Both the position numbers and the translations under genes were made by a program. The notes under the pieces were generated by a model. It did not search any database. It worked only from the letters and a program-made list of their open reading frames with translations, and was not told the DNA's origin. A DNA stretch of 64,000 nt. Origin: Pleurodeles waltl (lineage: Eukaryota; Chordata; Amphibia; Caudata; Salamandridae). Position 1 is the stretch's first letter. Each line of letters opens with the position of its first letter. The DNA is taken from positions 666,686,508 through 666,750,507 of the forward strand of contig NC_090451.1 in the NCBI RefSeq assembly GCF_031143425.1, written 5' to 3'. Below, piece after piece: positions 35,691 to 45,423 of this stretch.

Positions 35691-36059
35691 GGTGTTGTTG
35701 TTGTTGACGGGGGTCGGAGAGTTCCTTCATGATGTTGAAGAGCTCCTTGTGGCTGTGTGCACTGTTGTTGATGTGTTTTTTGAAGGCGGTTCTCTTGGCG
35801 GTTCGGATGAGTTGGTGGTGTCTGCGGGTGGCGTTTTTGAAGGCTGTTTGGTTGTCCAGTTGCTGATTATGGCACCACTTCTTTTTGAGTCTTCGGCATG
35901 TCGGCGGTGAACCACAAGACCTTTCTGTAGATGCGTCTGTTGGAGGGATTTTTGATCAGGGTGAGAGTGTTGGCACAGGTGTCGATCCATTGCCTGAAGT
36001 TGCGGGCAGCTGTGTCAGTGTCAGTGTAGGTGATGTCGATGGGTGGGTTCCGGGAGAGG

Positions 36060-36930
36060 GTAGTGATTAGTTGGTCTTCGGTGACCTTGTTCCATCTGCA
36101 GTGTGGAATATGTTGCGGGTGATGGTGTGTTGTGGGTTTCTCGAAGGAGAAGTGGATGCAGCATTGGTCTGTCTAGTGGAGTTCGGTGGTGTGGCTGAAG
36201 GAGACGTGTCTGCTGGCGGAGAAAATAGGGGTGAGTGTGTGTCCTGCTGAGTGGGTGGGTATTGTGACGAGCTGTTTGAGGCCGATGTTGGAGAGGTTGC
36301 CAAGCAGGGTGGTGGTGTTGTAGTCCTCAGTGTTCATGAGGTGGACGTTTGAGTCCCCAAGGAGTATGTAGTCAGTGGATACGAGAGCGTGCGTGCTGAG
36401 GACTTTGGTGATGGAGTCGCTGAACTGCTGTCAGGGGCCGGGCGGGCTTGTAGACGAGGGTCCCTCAGAGGGTGGTGTTTGGGTTGCTGTGGATCTGGAA
36501 GTGCAGGTGTTTGGCAATGCTGAGGGTGTCTTTGGGGCTGATTGTGATCCTAAGGGTGGTCTTGTGGACGATGGCGATGCCTCCTCCTGGTTTGTTGGAC
36601 CGGTCCCTGCGGCTTATCTTGTAGCCGTCCGGGATGGCTATGGCAATGTCAGACACAGAGGAGGGGTTCATCCATGTCTCGGTCAGGAAGGCGATGCCTG
36701 GGGAAGCTGAGTCGAGTAGATTCCATAGTTCTACAGCGTGTTTGTGGACGGAGTGGGTGTTGAGAAGAATGCATCTAAGATGGTTGCATCCTGCCTTGGT
36801 GGGGGGGTCGTGGGCGTGGAGGCTGGTGAAGGTGCAGTTCCAGCAGGAGAAGGGTCTGCGGTGATCTGCGGGAGGCTTGAAGGCAGGCAGGTGAGCGGCC
36901 GGTGTTGAGGGCACGGAGGGTGGAGTCATC
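36060..36930 (-). pseudogene. LINE copy C AP-like endonuclease
   Basis: This domain nicks the target DNA to start reverse transcription. Visible motifs are ILLNTHSVHKHAVELWNLLD, AFLTETWM (the conserved catalytic Glu in LTET) and GGGIAIVHK. After a frame change come GDSNVH-like and SHTTELHW-like text near 36,170-36,350. It is broken by at least one frameshift near 36,440. Confidence 0.7.
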
Positions 36931-37560
36931 GTAATGAAGATGTGCGTGGCGGCGGTGGGGGGGGACGAGAGCCAGGGGTTTCACTCTGGGCGCAATCCAT
37001 GCACGGATGGGCGCAGATGATCTTGCCTTTGGCGCACCAGCGGCGCGACTGCACAGCAGCCGCCATTAAGTAGGGAGGGGGAGGAGAGGACAGCTGGGAG
37101 CGGGGGCAAAAACGGCATGAAAAAAGGGGGTGGGGCAGCAGCGGCGGGTGAGCAGCGAGAGGAGTGGAGGGGGCGGGGCCGCAGGGTCAGCAGCAGCGAA
37201 GGGAGAGAGGCGGAAGGGTGAGAGTGAGAGAGAGAGTGGAGGGAAAAGCAAAGTAAAGCAAAAGTCAAGAAAAAGTAAGGCAAAAGTAAAGGCAATAGTA
37301 AAGCAAGTCAAAAGGGCACAGAGGAGAGCGAACAGCAGAAGGGGCACGGGGGGCAGACACCTAAGAGAGAGCACACGGAGAGAGGAGCAGAGAAAAAGGA
37401 GGAGAGAGGCAGCCTGTAGGAAAGCAGCTCTCCCACTAGATGCCAGGGATGAGGTGCGGGCAGAAGCCTGCGGGTGGAGGAGGGCCTCAAACTCCTTACA
37501 GGGGTCAGCAGTTCAGAGGAACGAGGGATGAGGGCTCTACTTAGCAGGCGGAGCCACAAG

Positions 37561-39063
37561 AGGCAGAGTAGTTCACTGACCAGTTAGAAGAGTGAATTTC
37601 TTTGTGGATATTTATCTATTGAAATAGTGTAGCAACTGTAAGCCACATGTGTAGCAACTGTAAGGAACACCATTGATATCTTATGGATGCCTTGTAGAGT
37701 CACTGAAGTTTGTCAGCTTGAGGCATTGTTTCCTTTTTCAGAGTGCTTTTCACCACTTCAGTGCTTTGCCCTGTAGAAGTTCTGGGGTCCATCATCTCCT
37801 GTTACAAATGCAACAAATTGTCATTTATTGTATTGCCTTCTCTAGCAAACACTGTCCTGAAATGTGCCTGACTTTTTCCCTGCTCATCTTGCCACTTAAG
37901 CTATGGTCCACATCCCTGAGTAAAATGTAGTTCTCGTAAAAACCCCATTCTCATATTTTTAAATTAAATGCGATCGTTTAACACTGACTTAATGAGCTAC
38001 TGCTGCCATCTTTATAGTAGAAATGAAATGTACATCAGTTTGCAGTTCTTTGTGGTTCCTGTGGCAGGTCACCGCATATTCAAGATATAAAATGACTATT
38101 TCTGCATTAGTTTACTACGAATGTGCCCATCAAAATTAAAAAATAGTCCGGCTTATATGACAATTCATGAGAACTTTATACTGGTATCTGTGGTTTGCTT
38201 CCATTATCAATATAAACAACTTATTTTATTTTTTAAAAAATGTTTCATTTATTTACTCAGCCTAACAATGCAAAAACATAAATGCAAAAACAAACGCAAA
38301 AAACTGAAATCGTATCTTTGTATAATATCAAAAATTGCTCACTCTTTTGCCTTTCCTACCACACTAACATATAATCTCAGACATAATATGCACAAGCCTC
38401 AAGATCTACACTAGATACCTCCAGTGATCGGCTCTTCTTCCCGGACCTCTACAGGGATTGTTTGGGGTGTTACACCCCCATAAGAAATGCATTTTCTGTA
38501 GAGTAGTTGGGTACAGATGATTTCAGTCAAGTATGGTAAGGTGTCCGTCGGATTTCACAAGGATATATATTTTTTTTTACATAAACACAGATATGATAAA
38601 CGAGTATTAACATCACCCTTCTCAGTGGTACTCATCACTTCCACGTCGGGAGGAGGCGGGGGTGAGCTGAGCCCTTGGGATTTCGGGCCTGTGACCTTCG
38701 GGCCACACAGTGACCTCTGTAATGAATGCATACATTGATTAAGTTCACTCAGCGCTCTTACAGGTTTGCTGTTATCTAACGCTCCATGAAACATGCGCTC
38801 TTCGCTGTCTGTCACTCGAACGCTTCCGGGCTACTTGGGGAACCCTGTGCACCCCTGCATCCGTCTATCAACAATTGTGGTGCGTATGCATATACTTACT
38901 TCTGTGCATGATGGTGAGGATCAGCTCTGACCAACTGGATTGTGATAAACGATGAGCTGGGAGATTCAACATCTGTCAATCACTTTATGACAGCAGTGTA
39001 CCAAGCCCCACCCTTCTAAAGACAGTTACTAATCTATGTGCCCCCGCCTCTATCAGTCTTGTC
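37561..39063. other. Unrecognised interval
   Basis: AT-rich, with poly-A/T runs at 38,220-38,330. No ORF has a recognisable domain. Confidence 0.4.
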
Positions 39064-39330
39064 CGCCCATCCATCCATCCACCTCATCCGTTCCATCATC
39101 CATGCATGCGTCCATTCCACCCTATGAATCCACCCTCCCAATCAATCCATCGATGCATCCACCCATCTCATCCATCCATCCATCCACCCACCCAATCCAT
39201 TGATGTATCCACCCATCTCATCCATCCATCCACCCTCCCAATCAATCCATCGATGCATCCACCCATCTCATCCATCCATCCACCCTCCCAATCAATCCAT
39301 CGATGCATCCATCCATCGCCTGGCCTATTA
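39064..39330. repeat. CATC-based minisatellite
   Basis: Built from CATCCATC tetranucleotides organised into units of about 50 bp, each with CACCCTCCCAATCAATCCAT and CGATGCATCCACCCATCTCA. Exact unit starts are at 39,131, 39,231 and 39,281, with a variant starting about 39,185. The edges are simpler CATC runs. Confidence 0.9.
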
Positions 39331-39379
39331 TTCGATCTATATCTGGCTTTCTGCCCACTCTGAAGGAGCAGCACGCAGC

Positions 39380-39980
39380 CCTGGTGATATATGCCGGACG
39401 CAAGCAATGCTCCCCTCAGCCTGAAGGCGAGCTCGCCCCTGGGGCTCCACGAGCCCGGCGCTAGCCCGATGGCTTCTCATCTTGGTGAGAGGACAGATCT
39501 GTCTTAGGGGGTGGGTGGGGCCGTTATCCGCAGAGTGGGTGATGGCGGGGGAGGTTGGGAGCAGGGTACGGTGCACTGACTCAAGCACATGCCGTCCCTC
39601 AAGGAGAGGGCGAGCCGGGCTCATTTCCCTGCAACGAGGTTATTACTCTCAATGGCTGCCGAGCGGAGCCTCCGAAATGGCGCGCTCGTGGCGTGGCCTC
39701 CAAGCACCTTTAATCATGGCCCGGCCCTGCGCCGACGGAAGGCGCATTACCAGGCCGGATACAAATGACTCGAGCTGCGAGCCTGGCCCAGGAGCACACT
39801 CCCATTATTCAGAGCCCGACAGGGCCCCATCCAGGGAGATTCACGTCACATTAGCATGTTTGTCTGACTGGTGATGAAAACAAAGTCGATTTTTAATCGA
39901 AGATGAATCAAAGGCAGCCGTGGAGCAGGCAAGCGACGTTAGGATATGTAATGCAATTTAAATGTCTCGCTCGCTTTTAA
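39380..39980. other. GC-rich, possibly conserved non-coding block
   Basis: Composition changes abruptly from the flanking repeats: GC- and CpG-rich to 39,830, then AT-rich with TTTAATC, CATTAGCATG, GTCGATTTTTAATCGA (an inverted repeat) and ATCAAAG. Such clusters resemble developmental enhancers. A 130-codon ORF on the plus strand has no domain I recognise. Function is not shown by the sequence. Confidence 0.3.
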
Positions 39981-40154
39981 ATTGGATATTTTTTTTCCCA
40001 GCTGGCAGACGTTGTGCTTCCTCACTTGCCGGGTCTGGTGGGTGCGGGCGGGTCCTTTATGACACCAAGTATCAATCAGTGAGCTCGATGCACTTCTGAT
40101 AGCCCAGCGGTCCCTTTCTAGAGGTAAACCATGAATGGACGTCAATTGACTGAA

Positions 40155-40369
40155 AAGGCAGGGGTAGCGGAAGTGACATCAAATTCCCTTTGAATTCCAC
40201 TTTCACCCACACACACACATACTCATAAATACACAGATTCACACTTACATACACTTTCTCACAGAAACACACATTCATCCGCATGCACACACACAACATA
40301 CATAACTCTACTCCATTTGAATAACAACAATAGAGAGTAATAAATTATTATTTACTATTAGTGTAATTT
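40155..40369 (+). repeat. Dispersed repeat, left member of an inverted pair
   Basis: Starts near AGGGGTAGCGGAAGTGACATCA, passes through a CA-rich microsatellite (40,205-40,295) and reaches ATTTACTATTAGTGTAAT at 40,346-40,369. The reverse complement of 42,496-43,811 shows the same modules in the same order. The family is unknown to me. Confidence 0.6.
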
Positions 40370-40630
40370 AAAAAAAATAATAACAGAAAACACAGAGAGT
40401 AGACCCCAACATGCGACCAGTGTTCCTTGCACTGAATTTGCCACCCCTGAGGCCAGGGGGTCGCAAAGACAGTGCCAGCGGTAACAAAGGGGAAGCCAGG
40501 GGTTGCAGCTGAGACCGCTGGAAGCCCTGGTGCATGGCTGGGTCACATAAATACAACTGACCAACCATGGCAGAGTTAAAATCATGCAATGTTTTTCCAC
40601 TTAGGGGCTGAAATAGAAAGCATACTAAAT

Positions 40631-41012
40631 CAGTGGTTCTTAGCCTGTGGTCAGAGGATCACTGGGGGTCCCAGAGGCCTATTCTGGGGGTCTGCGACTT
40701 TTTTTTAATAAAATCAAATAGTACTAAAATTAGTAAATGAAAATTAATACCATATATACACTTAATGAAGCAAAATTGAACATTTGAAAACTTCTATATC
40801 TGATTGTGACTCAAACAAAATATTTCAAAATTTGAGCATTTGTTTGGGGTATACTTTTTATTGCATTTTTTAGTGTATTGTTTTGAGATCGAAATTATAG
40901 AAATTGCTTAGGCCAGTGGTCCCCGAATTCCAAAAACGACTCAGTGGGGTTTCCCGGATTCAAATAATTATTCAGTAGGGGTCCATAGAGGTCAAAAGGT
41001 TAAGAACCACTG
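40631..41012 (+). mobile_element. hAT-type MITE (382 bp)
   Basis: The left end CAGTGGTTCTTAGCC and right end GGTTAAGAACCACTG form the inverted repeat of widespread vertebrate hAT MITEs. Flanking octamers TACTAAAT (40,623-40,630) and TGCTAGAT (41,013-41,020) match at 6 of 8 positions, an aged target duplication. The internal CCAGTGGTCCCCG near 40,915 may be a secondary hAT end. Confidence 0.8.
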
Positions 41013-41105
41013 TGCTAGATTATTGGCCAGCCTAAGGAACAGGCAATAATTCTTCACTGTCCCATTGTGAATAATGAAATATTCCTTCTCTTTCTTTCTC
41101 TCTCT

Positions 41106-41285
41106 CTCTACATCAGTGGTATCTAAAACAGGTCGATAACTATTAAGCATTTTCCAGATAATCACTGACTATGTAAATGCATCCTATTTAAATTGGATGC
41201 CTTTGCTATGAAGTTATCCTGAAAATCTGCATGGATCTGACCCTCCGGGACCCATGTTGGCCATACCAGACCTGTGTCAGCTCTG
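41106..41285. mobile_element. Degraded hAT MITE fragment
   Basis: Begins CAGTGGTATCTAAA and contains AGTTATCCTGAAAATCTGCATGG-like text that recalls a MITE common in amphibians and reptiles (usual form GGATATCCTGAAAACC). A related piece is at 25,200-25,330. Ends are unclear. Confidence 0.45.
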
Positions 41286-42430
41286 ATATTTGTTACTACA
41301 CGATGCAGCACTCCCAGCGTCGTGTACATATACCTGCAATAATGAACAGCTGCACTGGGAAATGCACCTACGCGTTACCTACGGCCCTGCCGCCAACATA
41401 GCCACCGAGACTTGCACAGCCATGACTGTAAGAAGCAGACTCTGAAATAGAGGTTTACACACAGGGAGACAAGGTGACCTGGATAGGAAGGGGAAAAATT
41501 GCTAAATTCCCTAATAATGTTTGCAGAAATCATGCAAGATATCTGCTCAATGCGATGGATGGCCGATTGCATGAAAATTGTACTCGAGTTATACCCTCAG
41601 GTGCGTGAGACATGCAAGCTTACTCTTCCATATACCAGGCTTGATATTTTCTACTTGAACTAGTCTCCTGAAGCAACAATTATGCAAAAGGCAATGAAAT
41701 ATGCAAAATCAGATAATCAGGATTTATGTAGTATTATGCACATTTAGCAACTATTTATTTCGTCTAGACACAGACAGTGGGAACCGAGTTGTGAAGGCAC
41801 TTTGAGATGGAATGGGCACCAAATCTTGCTGGGTGAATAATGGACAATGGGACACATACATTTAAACATAAAATACCCGTTTCCATGGACAGATAATGTG
41901 GAGGGATACACTGATATAGATCACCAAGTACCCTGACCAAGAAAAGGAGGCACTTACTTTTATTCAAGGTCAGACAAGATGACATTTTAAACTCTGAAGC
42001 TAGGAGAGGGGGACACACAGATGCTGACAGGGATGACCCTGGGGCAAGCAGATGTACAATTCACTGACACTGTGACATTAACTGCCCTGACACGTAGAAC
42101 CAAGGTTATGGTGGTGTGCGCCCCACCAATAATAGATGAATGGGGCTTGTTAACTCTGGGTGCACCTGCCAAAAGCTGAGAGAGAAGGCAATAGTGTCCC
42201 TTTGCAATGGGTGGGGGGCAAAGAAGAGGAAACCAAGCAAGGCCATATCAGGAAGACAAAAGGAAACCCACTGTGGACGAATTTGGAAAGGTGTTGAGTA
42301 GAGTAGCACATCAATAATTTTAAGACTGGGGATTAGTGAATTAGCATAAGCAGTATAAATTAATTTGCACAAAATCTATCTTTCAGTAACTGACAACAGC
42401 CTCTTTTGAATATACCTACCAAGCCTCTCT
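41286..42430. other. Unrecognised interval
   Basis: No supported gene. The 41,770-42,250 stretch has loose repetition of GGGACA and TGACAC words resembling 61,500-62,170, but no clear unit. Confidence 0.3.
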
Positions 42431-42495
42431 CCCATGGATGTCATTCACGGGTCGCCAGGGGTCGTAGTTAGGACCCCTGGCTTCTCAACGTTTTT

Positions 42496-43811
42496 ATTAC
42501 ACTAATAGTGAATAATGTTTCATTATTCATTGTCAGTGAATTAAGAAGAGAGTAAAATTAGCTTGAATATAGCCTTCCCTTGCAACTGAGGTAAGTAAAA
42601 AAATAAAAGTGCTTTTACATGTATGTTATGTGCGTGCTTGCAGGTATGTGTTTATATGCGAGAGATTATAGGGGCTCATTATGACCCCGGCAGTGAGTGG
42701 TAATGTGGTGGCAGTACTGCCAACAGGCTGGCGGTACATACCGTCACATTATGAGAACGGCGGGTTGGCTGCAGCCAACCCACCACTTCTCCACTCAGAC
42801 CGCCATGGCGATAGCAGTTGCCGGGACGGAGATGTCAATCTCCAGCCTGGCAGCCGGCATAGTACCAGCGGCAGCATTTTGAGCCTGCCTACCACCATGG
42901 TTTTCGTGGCGTTAGGAATGCCATGAAAACCATGGCGGTAGGCCCTACCGGTGAGAGGAAATTCCTTCCCTGTCACCGGTAGGTGGCTCCCCCACCCTCC
43001 CCAACACTTACCGGACGCCCCCCGCGCCCCTTCCATCCAAACTCGCCCCCTTCCGGTCCTCTCACCCCCCACCCTTCCGATCCTCTCCCTCTCTTCCGAT
43101 CCTCTCACCTCCCCTCTACACATGCACACACCCGCAGGCATGCACCACGCATATACCCACTCACTCATACTGGCATACACGCATACATCCAGTCATGCTC
43201 GCACACATTCACACTGACAAGCAGACACGCACTCACTTTACCATTCTTACACGCATTCACACACATGCATACAACCACGCAAACAACACTACAAACACAG
43301 ACGCATTCACACACACACTCACACATTCATGCACACAACCACACACACACACAACAACCCCCACCCCCCTCCCCTTTCGGAAGCCCAAGTTCCCTTCTTC
43401 CAGGTGGTCTTCCGGCAGGAAACGGGAAGGGATGCTGCTACCACCAGCAGCACCCACCAGCAGAACAATGGCAGGCCATATCACAGGTCATGATACGGCT
43501 GGTGGCATTCAACTGGCGTGGCGGTGCTGGTGTTAGCAGCACCAGCTTACCACCCTCCGCCAGTATGATCACTGCTGGATTTCCGCCCTTCTTGTGGCGG
43601 AAGTCCGGCAGTGATCATAGTATGGCGGACGGATGGTAGCCGCGGTGACGGTATCTTGGCGGACGTCACCGCGGCGGTAGGCGGTTTTTACAGCCATTGA
43701 CATAATGAGGGCCTATGTGTGTAAGTGTAAATGTGTGTATCTATAAGAATGCATGTGTGTGTGTGTAAAATTGAAGATATAAGGGCGTGTGATGTCACTT
43801 CCGCTACCCCT
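42496..43811 (-). repeat. Dispersed repeat, right member of the inverted pair, split by a MITE
   Basis: On the minus strand it starts AGGGGTAGCGGAAGTGACATCA (43,811 downward), then a CA-rich tract (43,775-43,714), then after the MITE the remainder to ATTCACTATTAGTGTAAT at 42,496-42,515. Removal of 42,671-43,713 leaves about 270 bp, close in length to the left member. Confidence 0.58.
42671..43713. mobile_element. Harbinger-like MITE (about 1.04 kb) containing a CA-rich expansion
   Basis: The left end GGGGCTCATTATGACC and right end CATAATGAGGGCC are imperfect inverted repeats, flanked by TATA and TATG. The interior is GC-rich and palindromic near both ends (for example GATCACTGC...GCAGTGATC at 43,567-43,618). 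In the middle, 43,080-43,370, lies a pyrimidine- and CA-rich microsatellite. Style and composition resemble the MITE at 26,773. Confidence 0.62.
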
Positions 43812-44352
43812 AGCATTTGGGTAATTGGCATTCATGCTCCCTCTCTCTGATTTAAAATCTGGTCATACTTCTAAAATGAGTGTCAATAGCTAAAGCACTC
43901 ATCAGTATGTGGAAAGATACATTTGCTTTCAGGCAGATGCAATTTTAACCTTGCGTGATAATATCTGGTTTTGTACCGTGCTCACACAATCAAGAGGCCA
44001 CTTCAGAGCACTAACTAGAGCAGAGCATGGTCTCATAACCCTGCGATCCCTGGTTGGAAAGCTTCACTCTCGTCACACGGCGTACTATCTTTATCATAGT
44101 GAAAATATATGCATTTTTCATGATACATCACTGTGATAGTCATTAGATTAGGTTATTATATAAAAAAAAATGAAAGCATGGCCTGTCATTGAAACTTTTG
44201 CATTCCTCAATCTCCGTTTTATTTAATGACAAGTAAGATTAAATACATGTAAATGCATGCATAATATAGGTTCACAAATTGCCTCTGCAGTGACAGTCAA
44301 GAAAAGCTGACAGGGACATGCACTTTATATATGAGCATGAAAATGTGTATAC
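43812..44352. other. Unrecognised interval flanking the Gmr1 array
   Basis: AT-rich, no supported gene. It ends at the 5-bp target duplication of the retrotransposon array. Confidence 0.4.
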
Positions 44353-44357
44353 TGCAC
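44353..44357. repeat. Target site duplication, left (TGCAC)
   Basis: TGCAC directly before the first LTR. The same pentamer directly follows the last LTR at 55,907-55,911. A 5-bp duplication fits a Ty3/gypsy integrase. It shows that the outer boundaries of the array are those of one original insertion. Confidence 0.85.
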
Positions 44358-45095
44358 TGTGAACGGGCTCACCCGTTCACTAGCCGCGCTGCACCCGGAA
44401 TTGACGTGTCGGACCTTTCCGACACGTCACTTCCGCGTTCCCACGTTGCCGTGGGAACGCCATCGACGGACGGGTGGCGTCCTCCCGTTGCCACGGGAAC
44501 CCAGGAGGGGTTCCGGGCCGCGGCCGCAACAAGGCGGGGAGTTCCCTATGAAAAGGGACTTCCGGATGCCGATAGAGAGGAGGAGGAGAACGGAGAGGAG
44601 AGGGACGACGGAGGACAGGAGGAGGAGGAGAACGGAGAGGAGAGGGACGACGGAGGACAGAAGGAGGAGGAGGACGGAGAGCAGGATGACGACGGAGGAC
44701 AGAAGGAGGAGGGAAACGGAGAGCAGGAGGAGGAGAACAAGCAGGAGAAACGAGCAGAAGGAACAGAAGAAACGCGAAGAACACGGAGAGAAAAGGAGGA
44801 GAGGATTGTGCAGGACAACACCCCAAAGGAACACCCCAGCTCCAGCCACGACCCAGGAGGGTCATGGCTTACCAAGGTACGGTCCTTGTGGGAACACAAA
44901 AGAGGTTGTTACAATTAAGAGGGCACTGGGGGAAGGGGATAAAGACAGAGGGAGGGTGAAGGGTCTTTAATGAACACAAGAAAAATCACGAGAGTCACAA
45001 AAGTGCACTATTGGAAGTTTATTCACTGGACCCTCACTCCCCATTCTCACCCCCTGATCCCCTCCTCCCCTTTACTTTAATAAATCTCGGTAGCA

Positions 45096-45105
45096 TATTT
45101 AAATA
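45096..45105 (+). promoter_or_regulatory. Possible TATA box in LTR 1
   Basis: TATTTAAATA lies about 190 bp upstream of the AATAAA signal, a reasonable U3/R layout. It is repeated in the other LTRs at 50,369 and 55,642. This is position-based inference only. Confidence 0.35.
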
Positions 45106-45292
45106 CCCCACTTACCTTAGCGTTTCCTTTTTGTCACCACGGTACCACCCATTGGAGGCTGCCACCAGACGAGAAGAACACTCCCCTGAAAGAAGCAGAG
45201 AGAAGACAATAAAGAAAAAGAAGGAACAAGAGACAGTACTGAACCCTAAGAAGAAGGAAAGAGACAATTAGAGACATTTCTACAAAAACTCC

Positions 45293-45298
45293 AATAAA
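45293..45298 (+). terminator. Polyadenylation signal of the LTR
   Basis: AATAAA in CCAATAAACC, about 60 bp before the LTR end. The same signal occurs in LTR 2 (50,566) and LTR 3 (55,839). Confidence 0.55.
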
Positions 45299-45361
45299 CC
45301 TTTTCCCCTGAACCTATACTTAATCTCTGTGGGTTTTATTATACCGTTCAACCTACTACAG

Positions 45362-45379
45362 TGGTGTCAGAAGTGGGAT
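45362..45379 (+). promoter_or_regulatory. Primer binding site, tRNA-Leu(CAA)
   Basis: TGGTGTCAGAAGTGGGAT begins one base after the 5' LTR. It is complementary to the 3' end of vertebrate tRNA-Leu(CAA) including CCA, from my knowledge of that tRNA's acceptor sequence. It would prime minus-strand DNA synthesis. The second internal region has the same site at 50,635-50,652. Confidence 0.8.
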
Positions 45380-45423
45380 CATAATAAAGAAGTATCCCAC
45401 GGGTAACCGAACGGTATAACATA

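Larger units (their letters stand above)
33740..37560 (-). mobile_element. CR1/L2-like LINE copy C, longest copy, interrupted by a MITE
   Basis: On the minus strand it starts in a GC- and CT-rich 5' region (37,560-36,940). An AP-type endonuclease follows at 36,930-36,060, then a linker, reverse transcriptase and a C-terminal domain. It ends with GGCCCTCACGGGTGAG and a TTGATTGATTTATTGATTG tail at 33,745-33,765. A 344-bp hAT-like MITE splits it at 34,369-34,712. The three copies in the window share this 3' design. No ORF1 with a recognisable domain was found upstream of the endonuclease. Confidence 0.8.
44358..45360 (+). repeat. LTR 1 (5' LTR, 1,003 bp, complete)
   Basis: Starts TG and ends CA (CTACTACA). 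The first bases form a hairpin, GTGAACGGG...CCCGTTCAC. A purine-rich tandem of about 42-bp units (AGGAGGAGAACGGAGAGG...) fills 44,572-44,740. A possible TATA box is TATTTAAATA at 45,096-45,105 and a poly(A) signal AATAAA is at 45,293-45,298. The other two LTRs lack its first 17 bp. It differs from LTR 2 and LTR 3 at 44,444, 44,567, 44,687, 44,711, 44,717 and 44,864. Confidence 0.93.

Noticed and set aside
39482..39874. 130-codon plus-strand ORF in the GC-rich block
   Set aside because: No recognisable domain. GC-rich DNA keeps frames open by chance.
42951..43639. Pro/His/Thr-rich ORFs
   Set aside because: They translate a C-rich and CA microsatellite inside a MITE.
44331..44918. Acidic E/D-rich ORFs (195-271 codons) in each LTR, including a fusion-like one at 49,376
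   Set aside because: They translate the purine-rich tandem repeats inside the LTR. Both strands and several frames are open, and no start context or domain is visible.
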